DNA of 64,000 nucleotides from CAIKBL01 sp050247235. GTDB taxonomy: Bacteria > Pseudomonadota > Gammaproteobacteria > Ga0077536. The stretch is taken from assembly GCA_050247235.1 (NCBI GenBank), contig JBFWUN010000014.1:23141-87140 (forward strand). Direction: 5' to 3'. The notes under the pieces were generated by a model. It was not told the DNA's origin. It worked only from the letters and a program-made list of their open reading frames with translations, and did no database searches. Positions 18,629 through 27,185 of this stretch are shown here, one piece after another (position 1 is the stretch's first letter; each line of letters starts with the position of its first letter). A program made the translations under genes and the position numbers.

Positions 18629-19459
18629 ATGGATCGGGAGGAGCAAGCGAATCGGCTGGCATTGGACAGCGGCGATGCCTACCCGGACAAGTGCTGGATC
18701 TGCGGACTCCGGCAGGTCTTTTCACGGGACGACTCACCGCTGCGCGAATCGTACCGGTGCGCGCGCTGTGAAGGATCGCTGCGGGAGCGGGAACAAGCCG
18801 GCGCACTTCTGCGCTGCTACGCGTACCTCGGATGCGGCTGCCTCGCGGACCTGGTCACGAATTCCGCGTTCCGGCGTCTCAGCGTCTACGAACCGGGAAC
18901 GATTGGACCGTTTCGACCACAGTTCCGTCGCCTGCCGGCGTACCAGCAGTCGGACTATTACGCGCCGTCCGCGCGGGTGGACGCGCCCCCATCGATTCCG
19001 CACGAAGACCTGGAGGCGCTGACTTTTTCCGACGAGTCGTTCGACCTGGTGGTGACTTCGGATATTTTCGAACACGTCAGGGAGCCTGCCCGCGCCCTCG
19101 CGGAAATCGCCCGGGTCCTGCGGCCGGGCGGGCACCATGTATTCACGGTTCCGATGCTCGATCCGATCCCACGGCACTCCATCTGGCGGGTTGATACCTC
19201 GGGAGAAGCGGACATCCCGGTGTTGCCGGAGGTCTACCATGGGAACGGCAAAGGGGGCCGCTCTCTTGTGTACACCGATTTCGGTCTCGACATCGCGGAC
19301 ATGCACGGGGCGGTGGGCCTGTCCTGCCGCTTCATCCGACCGCGGACACCTGTCGCAGAGCTCAATCGGATCGTGACCATCGTGGGTCGGCGACCGCATT
19401 CAGCGCGGAGCCGCGTGAAGGAAATGGCCGTGCGGATCAGGCGATTGTGGCGGACGTGA
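18629..19459 (+). CDS. SAM-dependent methyltransferase with N-terminal zinc-ribbon
   Basis: A 276-residue protein. Two CxxC pairs, C22/C25 and C44/C47, form a probable zinc-ribbon. They are followed by a class I methyltransferase fold whose best-preserved block is LTFSDESFDLVVTSDIFEHV then EIARVLRPGGHHVFTVPM (about 131-172), as in type-11 methyltransferases. The classical glycine-rich SAM loop is weak. Enzymes of this type often sit in glycan or secondary-metabolite clusters, but this one stands alone between maeB and a convergent dsbB unit, so no substrate can be proposed. Confidence 0.7.
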   Translation: MDREEQANRLALDSGDAYPDKCWICGLRQVFSRDDSPLRESYRCARCEGSLREREQAGALLRCYAYLGCGCLADLVTNSAFRRLSVYEPGTIGPFRPQFRRLPAYQQSDYYAPSARVDAPPSIPHEDLEALTFSDESFDLVVTSDIFEHVREPARALAEIARVLRPGGHHVFTVPMLDPIPRHSIWRVDTSGEADIPVLPEVYHGNGKGGRSLVYTDFGLDIADMHGAVGLSCRFIRPRTPVAELNRIVTIVGRRPHSARSRVKEMAVRIRRLWRT

Positions 19460-19501
19460 CCATCCCGTCATCGGGACGCGGACGCCTGTGTCGTCGTGCG
19501 T

Positions 19502-20023
19502 TCACGGATTCTGCACGCGGAACTCCGCGACGAACCCCGCCAGCACGTCGCGCACCAGCGGCTCGATCTTCTCGACCTCGCTCGCGAGCATCACGCCGTT
19601 GCGGGCGTCGGTCCACACCGGCTGGGAGACGAATCCCTGTGCGGGGTTGCCAAGCGGGATCTTCCGCCTGACCTCGCATTTCACGGACAGGTGGTAGAAC
19701 CCCTGGCCGTCGCGATTCGTGATGATCCTCACGCGGAACAGGCTGGCGCTGGGCATCCCGATCGCGGTCGCCTGGTCGACCACGGTCAGACCGGCGTCGC
19801 GCAAGGTGCCTTCCACCAGCGCCCGCACGCGCTCTGCCGTGAAGCCGTAGACCGCCAGGTCGCGCTCCACGTCCTCGATGGAGACGGCGAGCGCGCCGAG
19901 GTCGTTCAGGGTCATGTGCGAGAACAGCGGCGCGCCTGCGCGTACGGCCGGTACAAGCACCGCCAGCCCGGCCAGGATACCGAGCAGGCGGCGCCGCGCG
20001 AGCCGTATGGTCGACCGCTTCAT
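19502..20023 (-). CDS. Hypothetical exported protein downstream of dsbB
   Basis: A 173-residue protein I do not recognise. Its amino end is a plausible Sec signal peptide: basic start (RLARRRLL), hydrophobic core (GILAGLAVLVPA), and a possible cleavage after AVRA near residue 29. The mature part is mixed alpha/beta in character. The start codon overlaps the dsbB stop by four bases, so it is probably co-translated with DsbB and may act in the periplasm. No cysteine pair or catalytic motif is seen. Confidence 0.65.
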   Translation of the reverse strand: MKRSTIRLARRRLLGILAGLAVLVPAVRAGAPLFSHMTLNDLGALAVSIEDVERDLAVYGFTAERVRALVEGTLRDAGLTVVDQATAIGMPSASLFRVRIITNRDGQGFYHLSVKCEVRRKIPLGNPAQGFVSQPVWTDARNGVMLASEVEKIEPLVRDVLAGFVAEFRVQNP

Positions 20024-20568
20024 TCGCCGTCTCCACGGCGCCGGCGGCCACCACGGTGCCGATGCGTGCGCTGCGCGAATCGCGCATAGAGGATCGCGCA
20101 GGACAGGATCGCAAGGCCGAGGAAGCACAGCAGTGACCACTCCGCGATGGACAGTCCGAGGAACGTCCAGTCCACCTTGGCACAGTCGCCCGATCCTCGC
20201 AGGACCGTCCGGATCGTCTCGGTCAGCGGGTACATCTCCAGCAGGAAATCCAGGCCCGGACCGCACTCCGGCACGCGATCTGCCGGCAGGTGCTGCAGCC
20301 AGACCTGGCGACCGGCGATGCCGGCGCCCGTGCTGGCGCCAAGAAACACCAGGCCGCAGTACGCCGCGGCCGGCCGGAAGCGGCCACCGTGGGCGGCGGC
20401 GATCAGCGCGATTGCCCCCACCGCCATGAAGCAGACGCGCTGGAAGACGCACAGGGGGCAAGGTTCCAGTCCGTCGTGGAACTGCAGGTAGTAGCCGTAG
20501 CCGAGCAGTGCCAGGCAGGCGAGGGCAATCGACGCGAACGGCAGGCGACGGTGCGACAGGAATCTCAT
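20020..20568 (-). CDS. dsbB: Disulfide bond formation protein DsbB
   Basis: An inner-membrane quinone reductase that reoxidises DsbA. Four hydrophobic helices are visible in 182 residues. The quinone-side pair is C37-x2-C40 in EPCPLCVFQR. The periplasmic loop holds C102 and C129 (PECGPGL and GSGDCAKVDW), the second essential pair. The tail is rich in Arg and Gly. A TAGAAT -10-like box lies at 20602-20597 upstream. DsbA is not in the window. Confidence 0.93.
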   Translation of the reverse strand: MRFLSHRRLPFASIALACLALLGYGYYLQFHDGLEPCPLCVFQRVCFMAVGAIALIAAAHGGRFRPAAAYCGLVFLGASTGAGIAGRQVWLQHLPADRVPECGPGLDFLLEMYPLTETIRTVLRGSGDCAKVDWTFLGLSIAEWSLLCFLGLAILSCAILYARFAQRTHRHRGGRRRRGDGE

Positions 20569-20689
20569 GGAGGGATCCGGCAGTGGGGGTGTCCGTATTC
20601 TAAGGGGCGTTGCCGGAATCCGGGACGCCGGGCGACGATGAATGGTCGCAATCGACCGCCCGGCCCCCTGCGGCGCGGCGCCGACCCGG

Positions 20690-21709
20690 TCAATTCCGTG
20701 GGTTCACCGGAACCCCGCCTGCGAATCGCACCAGGTGGTGAACCACCCGCTGCTCGAGCCAGGGCCGGGTCCAGCCCGGGAGCGGATCCGTCACGAACCC
20801 CACATGGCCGCCCCGTTCGGACAGTTCGAGTTCGATGGATGCGGCACAGGTCTCCCGGCGCGGGATCGCCTGTGCCGGCAGGAACGGATCATCGCGCGCA
20901 TGCACGATGAGGGTCGGAATCGCGATCCGGTGCAGGAAGGGGCCCGAGCTCGCGCGCGCGTAGTAGTCGTCGGCGCCGCCAAAGCCGTGCAGCGGGGCGG
21001 TCACGCGCTCGTCGTACGTGCGGAAATCCCGTGCCGTCGACACATCCCGCGCCGTGAACGGCATCTCGAAGCGCTGGAGCTTGGCCAGCATCTTCGCATG
21101 CAGACTCGCGAGGAGGTGCGCCTGGTAGATGCGCGAAACGCCACGCGCGAGACGCGCCGCGGCGGCCGCGAGATCGAACGGCACCGACACGGCCGCCGCC
21201 GCGACGAGCGGGGCCGCAGCGCCGCGTTCGCCCAGCCATTTCAGCAGCACGTTGCCGCCCACCGAGTAACCCACCGCGCACAGTGGTCGCACCGGGTAGC
21301 GGACACGCAGCATGGCCACGAAACTGGCGAGGTCGCCCGTGTCTCCCGAGTGATAGCTGCGTGGCAACCGGTTCGGCACGCCGCTGCATCCCCGGAACTG
21401 CAGCAGGCACGCCCCCCAGCCGCGCGCGGCGATCGCGTGCAACGCGCGGCGAATGTACGGGGAAGCGAGACCGCCTTCCAGACCGTGCAGCAGGATCACG
21501 AGCGGGGTCGTATCCGATGCGCCGGCGTCGAGCCAGGCGAGATCGACGAAATCGCCGTCGGGCAGCTCGAAACGCTCCGCGCGCGGGTGAACGGTGGGGC
21601 CGCGCCGCGCGCGGGCAGCCCACAGGGTGGGCAGGTGCGGGCCCGGCAGCCACCAGGCCGGCGCGTAGCGCGGCGGCGCGTCAGGCGCGCCAGTACGGGG
21701 GCGTTTCAA
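20690..21709 (-). CDS. YheT-family alpha/beta hydrolase
   Basis: A predicted serine hydrolase or carboxylesterase of the AB-hydrolase YheT group (UPF0017), cytoplasmic. It shows PRYAPAWWLPGPHLPTLW at the amino end, the oxyanion strand VILLHGLEGG, the nucleophile elbow VGYSVGGNVLLKWLGE, an acidic residue in HARDDPFLP, and the histidine in ERGGHVGF. I choose TTG 21709 as start because it gives the usual family length (339 residues) and amino end. It has no clear Shine-Dalgarno sequence and overlaps the end of ygfZ by 29 bases, so the start is uncertain. Confidence 0.8.
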   Translation of the reverse strand: MKRPRTGAPDAPPRYAPAWWLPGPHLPTLWAARARRGPTVHPRAERFELPDGDFVDLAWLDAGASDTTPLVILLHGLEGGLASPYIRRALHAIAARGWGACLLQFRGCSGVPNRLPRSYHSGDTGDLASFVAMLRVRYPVRPLCAVGYSVGGNVLLKWLGERGAAAPLVAAAAVSVPFDLAAAAARLARGVSRIYQAHLLASLHAKMLAKLQRFEMPFTARDVSTARDFRTYDERVTAPLHGFGGADDYYARASSGPFLHRIAIPTLIVHARDDPFLPAQAIPRRETCAASIELELSERGGHVGFVTDPLPGWTRPWLEQRVVHHLVRFAGGVPVNPRN

Positions 21710-22682
21710 ACGCGAGCGCAAGTCCGGGTGCGCCGTCGGCGCGCACCGCGTCGCGCACCGCGAGTTCGACGACGGCCAGGAAGCGGGTCTCATCGGGCGC
21801 TACCGCGACCGCCTTCAGCACGCGGCCCGCAGATCGCTCGCCCGCGCGCAGCGAAACTCCTTCCGCGAGTTGCCCGGCCGCGCGTCCGCACAGCAGCCGG
21901 GCTTTCACTTCGCCGCGATAGCGCAGCCGGGCGATCACTTCCTGCCCGGGATAACATCCCTTGTCGAACGCGAGCACGTCGAGCATGTCGAGATTGAGCT
22001 GCTGCGGGAGGAATTCGTTCGCGAACCCGCCGGCGATATCCGCGTGGCCCTCGGTGACGTCCAGCAGCCGCCACGCCGCCGATCCCACGGCGGGCAAGGT
22101 CGCGCGCGCCCACCAGTCCGTCAGCGCGCGGGTCTCACCCCACACGAGATAGCGTGCCGAGGCGTCGATGCAGAGCGCATGCACCCCGTCGGCGGGCGCT
22201 CCCAGCGCGTAGCGCATTCCCGGCGGGCGGGTGAGTTCCGGACCCGGTGCGCCGGACGGGATTGCGACCCCAAGCACCGCATGTTCTGCTGACAGCTCCT
22301 CGATCGTGACCCGCGCGCGCAGCACGAACATGCGAAGCCGCTGCGCGAGGCGTGCGGACTCCGACGCCGGCACGAGCAGACGGAAACCGTCCTCGGCGGG
22401 GACCAGGTGAAAAAGGAAGGACACGCGACCCTGCGGCGTGCACCAGGCACTCAAGGTGCCGAACCCGGCGGCCAGCGCGCTGAGGTTCGTGATCAGCTGG
22501 GCCTGCAGGAAAGTCAGCGCGTCGGCGCCGCGCACGGCGACCACCGCCAGATCCGGGCGTGGGCAGGCGCACGCTGCGGAGGTGGCCAGCGCGAATTCAT
22601 CGGCCGCCTCGCCGAAGCGGAACTCGGTGTCGGTATCGCGAAGAAGACCGCGCGCCGGGGCAGCGTCGAACAAGGTCGTCAT
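21681..22682 (-). CDS. ygfZ: tRNA-modifying protein YgfZ (GcvT-like, folate-binding)
   Basis: A folate-binding GcvT-related protein that supports Fe-S cluster enzymes, including MiaB-type tRNA modification. The signature KGCYPGQEVIARLRYRG is intact, with the family's reactive cysteine; the rest follows the GcvT fold. Length is 333 residues. Its ATG overlaps the sdhE stop by four bases, and placement beside the Fe-S-rich succinate dehydrogenase operon fits a shared role in cofactor maintenance. Confidence 0.9.
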   Translation of the reverse strand: MTTLFDAAPARGLLRDTDTEFRFGEAADEFALATSAACACPRPDLAVVAVRGADALTFLQAQLITNLSALAAGFGTLSAWCTPQGRVSFLFHLVPAEDGFRLLVPASESARLAQRLRMFVLRARVTIEELSAEHAVLGVAIPSGAPGPELTRPPGMRYALGAPADGVHALCIDASARYLVWGETRALTDWWARATLPAVGSAAWRLLDVTEGHADIAGGFANEFLPQQLNLDMLDVLAFDKGCYPGQEVIARLRYRGEVKARLLCGRAAGQLAEGVSLRAGERSAGRVLKAVAVAPDETRFLAVVELAVRDAVRADGAPGLALAFETPPYWRA

Positions 22683-22918
22683 CGCGCGCGATGGGACTTC
22701 AGGCGTTCGAGTAGCGCGCCGAGCGCGGGATTCGGCGGCGCGGCGCGGCCGAGCAGCCAGTCGTAGAGTTCGGGATCAGTGGCATCGAGCAGGCAGCTGA
22801 ACGCCGCCCGCCCGGCCTCATCGAGCTGTCCGAAATCGGATGCCAGGAAGCGCTCGAGCACCATGTCCAGTTCGCGCATCCCGCGCCGGCAGCGCCAGCG
22901 CAGCTTGTTGTCGTCCAC
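22679..22918 (-). CDS. sdhE: FAD assembly factor SdhE
   Basis: A small cytoplasmic protein (79 residues) that promotes covalent flavinylation of SdhA. The diagnostic RGMRELD (the RGxxE motif) lies at residues 12-18, followed by acidic helices. It sits 15 bases downstream of sdhB and overlaps ygfZ, so it belongs to the sdh transcription unit. Confidence 0.93.
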   Translation of the reverse strand: MDDNKLRWRCRRGMRELDMVLERFLASDFGQLDEAGRAAFSCLLDATDPELYDWLLGRAAPPNPALGALLERLKSHRAR

Positions 22919-22933
22919 CGCCGCGGTGCTCGC

Positions 22934-23716
22934 TCACAACGTGCGCGTGAGCATCATCTTCTTGATCTGCGCAATCGCTTCCGCCGGGTTGAGACCCTTC
23001 GGGCACGTGCGGGCGCAGTTCATGATGGTGTGGCACCGGTAGAGACGGAACGGGTCCTCCAGCCTGTCCAGCCGTTCGCCGGTGGCCTCGTCCCGGCTGT
23101 CGGCGAGCCAGCGATACGCCTGCAGCAGCGCGGCGGGACCGAGGTAGCGCTCTCCGTTCCACCAGTAGCTCGGACAGCTCGTCGAGCAGCACGCGCACAG
23201 GATGCATTCGTACAGGCCGTCCAGCTTCTCGCGGTCTTCCTTCGACTGCAGCCGCTCGCGATCCGGCGGCGGCGGCGAGTCGGCCTGCAGCCAGGGCTCG
23301 ATCGAGGCGTACTGGGCGTAGAAATGCTTGAGGTCCGGCACCAGGTCCTTCTGCACCGGCATGTGCGGAAGCGGGTAGATCTTCACGTCGCCCTTGATGG
23401 CTTCCGTCGCCTTGGTGCACGCCAGGGTGTTGGTCCCATCGATGTTCATCGCGCACGATCCGCAGATCCCTTCACGGCAGGAGCGGCGGAATGCCAGGGT
23501 CGAATCGAGCTCGTTCTTGATGTAGATGATCGCGTCGAGGACCATCGGGCCGCACTTGTCGAGATCGATCTCGTAGGTGTCGAGCCGCGGGTTGTCACCG
23601 GTGTCGGGGTCATAGCGATAAACCTTGACGCGCCGCGCCCGTTTCGCGCCGCCGGCCGCGTTGATCGTCCGGCCGGGCATCACCCGGGAATTCTTCGGAA
23701 GGCTGAACTCCGCCAT
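22934..23716 (-). CDS. sdhB: Succinate dehydrogenase iron-sulfur subunit
   Basis: The electron-transfer subunit of complex II. The plant-type [2Fe-2S] ligands are in SCREGICGSCAMNIDG and NTLAC. The [4Fe-4S] and [3Fe-4S] cysteines are in CILCACCSTSCP and CHTIMNCARTCPKGLNP. Length is 260 residues. All cluster cysteines are present. It follows sdhA by 36 bases. Confidence 0.97.
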   Translation of the reverse strand: MAEFSLPKNSRVMPGRTINAAGGAKRARRVKVYRYDPDTGDNPRLDTYEIDLDKCGPMVLDAIIYIKNELDSTLAFRRSCREGICGSCAMNIDGTNTLACTKATEAIKGDVKIYPLPHMPVQKDLVPDLKHFYAQYASIEPWLQADSPPPPDRERLQSKEDREKLDGLYECILCACCSTSCPSYWWNGERYLGPAALLQAYRWLADSRDEATGERLDRLEDPFRLYRCHTIMNCARTCPKGLNPAEAIAQIKKMMLTRTL

Positions 23717-23752
23717 GCAAAACCTCTCGTCGCCCCACGCGGGGCGGATGCC

Positions 23753-25540
23753 TCAGTAAGTACGCTTCTTCGGGGGTACGACCTGCACGTCGCTGGTCAG
23801 CGTGTACATGTGCACCGGGCGATAGTCGAAACGCACGTGGCCCTTGTCGTCGACCCAGGTCAGCGTGTGCTTCTGCCAGTTCTCGTCGTCCCGCTCGGGG
23901 AAATCCTCGCGCGCGTGCGCGCCCCGGCTCTCGGTCCGGTTCGCGGCCGCGCACACGCTCGTCATCGCGTTGCCAAGCAGGTTGTCGAGTTCGAGCGTCT
24001 CGACGAGATCCGTGTTCCAGATCAGCGAGCGGTCGGCGACTTTCACGTGTGCGAACGCATCCCAGACCTTCTGCAGCTTGTCGATGCCTTCCTGCAGCAC
24101 GTCGCCGGTGCGGAACACCGCCGCGTTGTTCTGCATGATCCGCTGCATCTCGAGCCGCAGCTTCGCGGTCGGCTCGCTGCCGTTGGCGTGGCGCAGCCGG
24201 TCGAAGCGCGCCAGCACGCGTTCGGTGGCGTCCTTCGGCAGCGTGGGGTGAGGTGTGTTCGGCTTGATGGTCGCCGCGCAACGCTTGGCAGCCGCCCGTC
24301 CGAACACCACGAGATCGAGCAGGGAGTTCGAGCCCAGCCGGTTGGCGCCGTGCACGGATACGCAGGCCGCCTCGCCGATGGCCATCAGGCCCGGTACCTC
24401 GGCATCGGGATTCCCGCCGCGCAGGGTCACCACCTGCCCGTGGTAGTTCGTCGGCACGCCGCCCATGTTGTAGTGCACCGTCGGCAGTACCGGGATCGGT
24501 TCCTTCGTCACGTCCACGCCGGCGAAAATCGCGGCGGACTCCGCGATGCCCGGCAGGCGTTCGTCGATGACTTCCGGCCCGAGGTGCTCGAGGTGGAGGT
24601 GGATATGGTCCCGGTGCTCGCCCACGCCGCGACCCTCGCGGATCTCGATCGTCATCGAACGTGACACGACGTCGCGTGACGCGAGGTCCTTCGCGTTGGG
24701 CGCGTAGCGCTCCATGAAGCGCTCGCCGCTGGAATTCGTCAGGTAGCCGCCTTCGCCGCGCACACCCTCGGTGATGAGGCAGCCGGCGCCGTAGATCCCG
24801 GTGGGATGGAACTGGATGAACTCCATGTCCTGCAGCGGCAGTCCCGCGCGCAGCGCCATCGCGTTGCCGTCACCCGTGCAGGTATGCGCCGACGTGCACG
24901 AGAAATACGCGCGGCCGTAACCGCCGGTCGCAAGCACCACCGAGTGGGCCCGGAAGAGGTGCAGCGTGCCGTCCTCGAGATTCCATGCGAGCACGCCCCG
25001 ACAGACCCCGTCATCATCCATCACGAGGTCGATCGCGAAATACTCGATCATGAACTCGGCGTGGTGCTTCAGGGACTGCTGGTACAGCGTGTGGAGAATG
25101 GCGTGTCCCGTGCGATCCGCCGCGGCACAGGTGCGCTGCGCAATGCCCTCGCCGTAGTTCGTGGTCATACCACCGAACGGGCGCTGGTAGATGCGACCAT
25201 CCTCGGTGCGGGAGAACGGCACGCCGTAATGTTCGAGTTCGATCACCGCCGGGATTGCCTCCCGGCACATGTATTCAATCGCGTCCTGGTCACCGAGCCA
25301 GTCAGACCCCTTGATGGTGTCGTACATGTGCCAGCGCCAGTCGTCCGGCCCCATGTTGCCCAGCGCGGCACTCATGCCGCCCTGCGCGGCCACCGTGTGA
25401 CTGCGCGTCGGAAATACCTTGGTGATGCAGGCGGTGGTGAGTCCCTCCGCGGCCATCCCGAACGTCGCGCGCAGGCCGGCGCCGCCGGCACCCACCACCA
25501 CGACGTCGTACTTGTGTTCGATCAGGCTGTAGCTTGCCAT
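23753..25540 (-). CDS. sdhA: Succinate dehydrogenase flavoprotein subunit
   Basis: The catalytic subunit that oxidises succinate to fumarate with covalently bound FAD. The dinucleotide fold is VVVGAGGAGLRATFGMAAEG near residue 15. The FAD-linking histidine is in the TRSHTVAAQGGMSAALG motif near residue 46. Substrate residues lie in the GGMTTNYGEG, MEFIQFHPTGIYG and LGSNSLLDLVVFGR regions. The length of 595 residues is typical. It follows sdhD by three bases. Confidence 0.97.
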   Translation of the reverse strand: MASYSLIEHKYDVVVVGAGGAGLRATFGMAAEGLTTACITKVFPTRSHTVAAQGGMSAALGNMGPDDWRWHMYDTIKGSDWLGDQDAIEYMCREAIPAVIELEHYGVPFSRTEDGRIYQRPFGGMTTNYGEGIAQRTCAAADRTGHAILHTLYQQSLKHHAEFMIEYFAIDLVMDDDGVCRGVLAWNLEDGTLHLFRAHSVVLATGGYGRAYFSCTSAHTCTGDGNAMALRAGLPLQDMEFIQFHPTGIYGAGCLITEGVRGEGGYLTNSSGERFMERYAPNAKDLASRDVVSRSMTIEIREGRGVGEHRDHIHLHLEHLGPEVIDERLPGIAESAAIFAGVDVTKEPIPVLPTVHYNMGGVPTNYHGQVVTLRGGNPDAEVPGLMAIGEAACVSVHGANRLGSNSLLDLVVFGRAAAKRCAATIKPNTPHPTLPKDATERVLARFDRLRHANGSEPTAKLRLEMQRIMQNNAAVFRTGDVLQEGIDKLQKVWDAFAHVKVADRSLIWNTDLVETLELDNLLGNAMTSVCAAANRTESRGAHAREDFPERDDENWQKHTLTWVDDKGHVRFDYRPVHMYTLTSDVQVVPPKKRTY

Positions 25541-25543
25541 GGG

Positions 25544-25927
25544 TCAGTTCATGCCTACGGAAATCTTGAGGATGGAGACGACGGCGACGAGCGCGCCGAG
25601 ACCCGCGAACGCGCGCAGCAGGACCTGCGCCGCGATCTGAAGCCCGGGTGCGTGGATGTAGTCTTCGAGCACGACCTGCATGCCGAGCTTGAGATGCCAG
25701 AACAGCGCGATCACGAGCGCGAGGAGCAGCACCGTCACATGGGGTTGCGCGATCCACCCTACGACGGCTTCATAGGGCGCGCCGACGACCGCCATCAGGC
25801 TGTATACGAACCACAGGGACAGCGGGAGCACGGCGATCGCCGTGAGACGCTGCAGGCGCCAGTGGCCGACGCCTTCCTTCGCTGAACCCAGCCCCTTCAC
25901 CCTGCCGAGATCGGATCGCAGGCTCAT
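25544..25927 (-). CDS. sdhD: Succinate dehydrogenase membrane anchor subunit
   Basis: A 127-residue anchor of complex II with three hydrophobic helices. The heme/quinone region reads FWHLKLGMQVVLEDYIH, with the conserved His and the Asp-Tyr pair at the quinone site. The start codon overlaps the sdhC stop by four bases; a longer in-frame extension into sdhC has no family character. Confidence 0.92.
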   Translation of the reverse strand: MSLRSDLGRVKGLGSAKEGVGHWRLQRLTAIAVLPLSLWFVYSLMAVVGAPYEAVVGWIAQPHVTVLLLALVIALFWHLKLGMQVVLEDYIHAPGLQIAAQVLLRAFAGLGALVAVVSILKISVGMN

Positions 25928-26319
25928 GGGGCACCTCCGAGCTGGGCGACGACACATGCCCACACCAGCCCCGTCAGCACAATGGACGCGCAGACGACGG
26001 TATACCCGGTACGGTAGACGGTCTTGAGATCGAACCCGTAGCCTGCATCCCATGCGAGGTGCCGGACACCGTTGCACAGGTGGTAGAAGAATGCCCAGGT
26101 CCAACCGAGCAGCGCGAGCTTCGACAGCCAGCAGTCCAGCAGCGCGCGGGCTTCCGCGTAGTGCCGGGCGCCGCCTGCCGCCGCGAGCAGCCAGTACAGC
26201 AGCACGACGGTGCCGGCGGCGAGGAACACGCCGCTCGCCCGGTGGGTGATCGACAGCACGCTCGTGAGTTGCGGTCGATAGACCTGCAAGTGCGGCGACA
26301 GCGGTTTGCTTCGACTCAT
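25924..26319 (-). CDS. sdhC: Succinate dehydrogenase cytochrome b556 subunit
   Basis: A membrane subunit that binds heme b and ubiquinone. The 131-residue protein opens SRSKPLSPHLQVYRP, then HRASGVFLAAG, and carries the heme-ligand region FYHLCNGVRHLAWDAG. Three helices are visible. Tandem ATGs at 26322 and 26319 follow a GGAG; the second has the better five-base spacing. It is the first large gene of the sdhCDAB unit. Confidence 0.93.
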   Translation of the reverse strand: MSRSKPLSPHLQVYRPQLTSVLSITHRASGVFLAAGTVVLLYWLLAAAGGARHYAEARALLDCWLSKLALLGWTWAFFYHLCNGVRHLAWDAGYGFDLKTVYRTGYTVVCASIVLTGLVWACVVAQLGGAP

Positions 26320-26374
26320 CATCGCTCCATGGCTAGGGTTTCGGTCGCCGCACGCCGCCGGCATGCGGCGATAT

Positions 26375-26545
26375 TCAAAAATCGACGCAGCGCCCCTTGC
26401 GTTCCCAATCCCCGTAACGGGTCGGTTCCGGTCCGCGGGGCCCGCCGATCTCGCGCGGGCGCGGTGCGGGCGGGCTCGCCGGCTGCTCCGCGACGACGGG
26501 GTTCGGGGTGCCGCGCGAGTCGTTCTTCGTCGTGTCGTCCGTCAT
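26375..26545 (-). CDS. DUF1674 / SdhAF4-type succinate dehydrogenase assembly protein
   Basis: A 56-residue protein whose last 25 residues match the DUF1674 signature: EIGGPRGPEPTRYGDWERK followed by GRCVDF. The amino half is Pro/Ala-rich and probably disordered. In eukaryotes the related SDHAF4 binds flavinylated SdhA during complex II assembly. Its position as the first gene of the sdh run, 55 bases before sdhC, supports the same role here. The start is the ATG at 26545; a longer open frame upstream is not supported. Confidence 0.8.
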   Translation of the reverse strand: MTDDTTKNDSRGTPNPVVAEQPASPPAPRPREIGGPRGPEPTRYGDWERKGRCVDF

Positions 26546-26618
26546 GCTGGTCCGTTGGCGGCAAGGTGACGTGGGAGGGCCCGCGACGAGGTCCATCGAG
26601 GCCCTCGGAACGCGCGCT

Positions 26619-26646
26619 AGTATCTGGTTTGAAGCCGCCAAATTCA
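26619..26646 (-). promoter_or_regulatory. Candidate promoter of the sdh operon
   Basis: On the minus strand TTGAAT (26646-26641) and GATACT (26624-26619) are 16 bases apart in the divergent spacer between the DUF1674 gene and ygfX. It would give a leader of about 70 bases. Supported by hexamer match and position only. Confidence 0.4.
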
Positions 26647-26732
26647 AGCAGTTGGCCGCGCTGCGCAACGCGTGATGCGACCATACCGAGGCGCATGGTG
26701 AGGGCCCCGGGCGGGTCTGGTAGGCTTGCCGC

Positions 26733-27185
26733 ATGCCGTCCCTGGATCGCCCCCTCGTGTTCGTCCCGCGCGTGTCGTGCGGCGCCGTCGCCGGCTGCGT
26801 CGTGTTACATGCGGCGGCCGGCGCGGGGGTACTGTGGCAATGGCCGTGGTCGCCCGGCCTCGCCGCGGCGCTCGCGCTGATCGCGTGGGCCGGCGTTGCC
26901 TGCAGCGCGGAACTCGCGTGGTTGCCGCGTCGGTACACGCAGGTCACATGGACGGCGGACGGCAGCTGGGAACTCCGCGATGCGCAGGGGTCGCGGGATC
27001 GCGGGGTGCTCAGCGGGAACGCGGTGATCGCGCCGGCGTTCGTCCTCGTGCCGCTGCGAATCCACGGCCGGCGCCGCCTGCTGATGGCCACCGCCGGCAC
27101 CACGGCGCCCGAGGTTCTGCGCCGCCTGCGCCTCAGGTCGCGCTTCGCACGCACAGCGCGCGCCACAGCTTGCGCAGCGGAGTGA
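26733..27185 (+). CDS. YgfX-like membrane protein
   Basis: A 150-residue protein with two close hydrophobic helices (about 18-58), then a soluble part. It contains WTADGSWELRD and ends in an Arg-rich LRRLRLRSRF, the layout of YgfX. In E. coli ygfX is in an operon with sdhE and has been reported as the CptA toxin-like partner. Here it is divergent from the sdh unit, though still next to it. Its 3' end overlaps the convergent squalene-synthase-like gene by 53 bases. Confidence 0.6.
   Translation: MPSLDRPLVFVPRVSCGAVAGCVVLHAAAGAGVLWQWPWSPGLAAALALIAWAGVACSAELAWLPRRYTQVTWTADGSWELRDAQGSRDRGVLSGNAVIAPAFVLVPLRIHGRRRLLMATAGTTAPEVLRRLRLRSRFARTARATACAAE

Noticed and set aside
23030..24664. A 544-codon open frame antisense to sdhB and sdhA
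   Set aside because: The minus-strand sdh genes have complete cofactor motifs; this frame has none.
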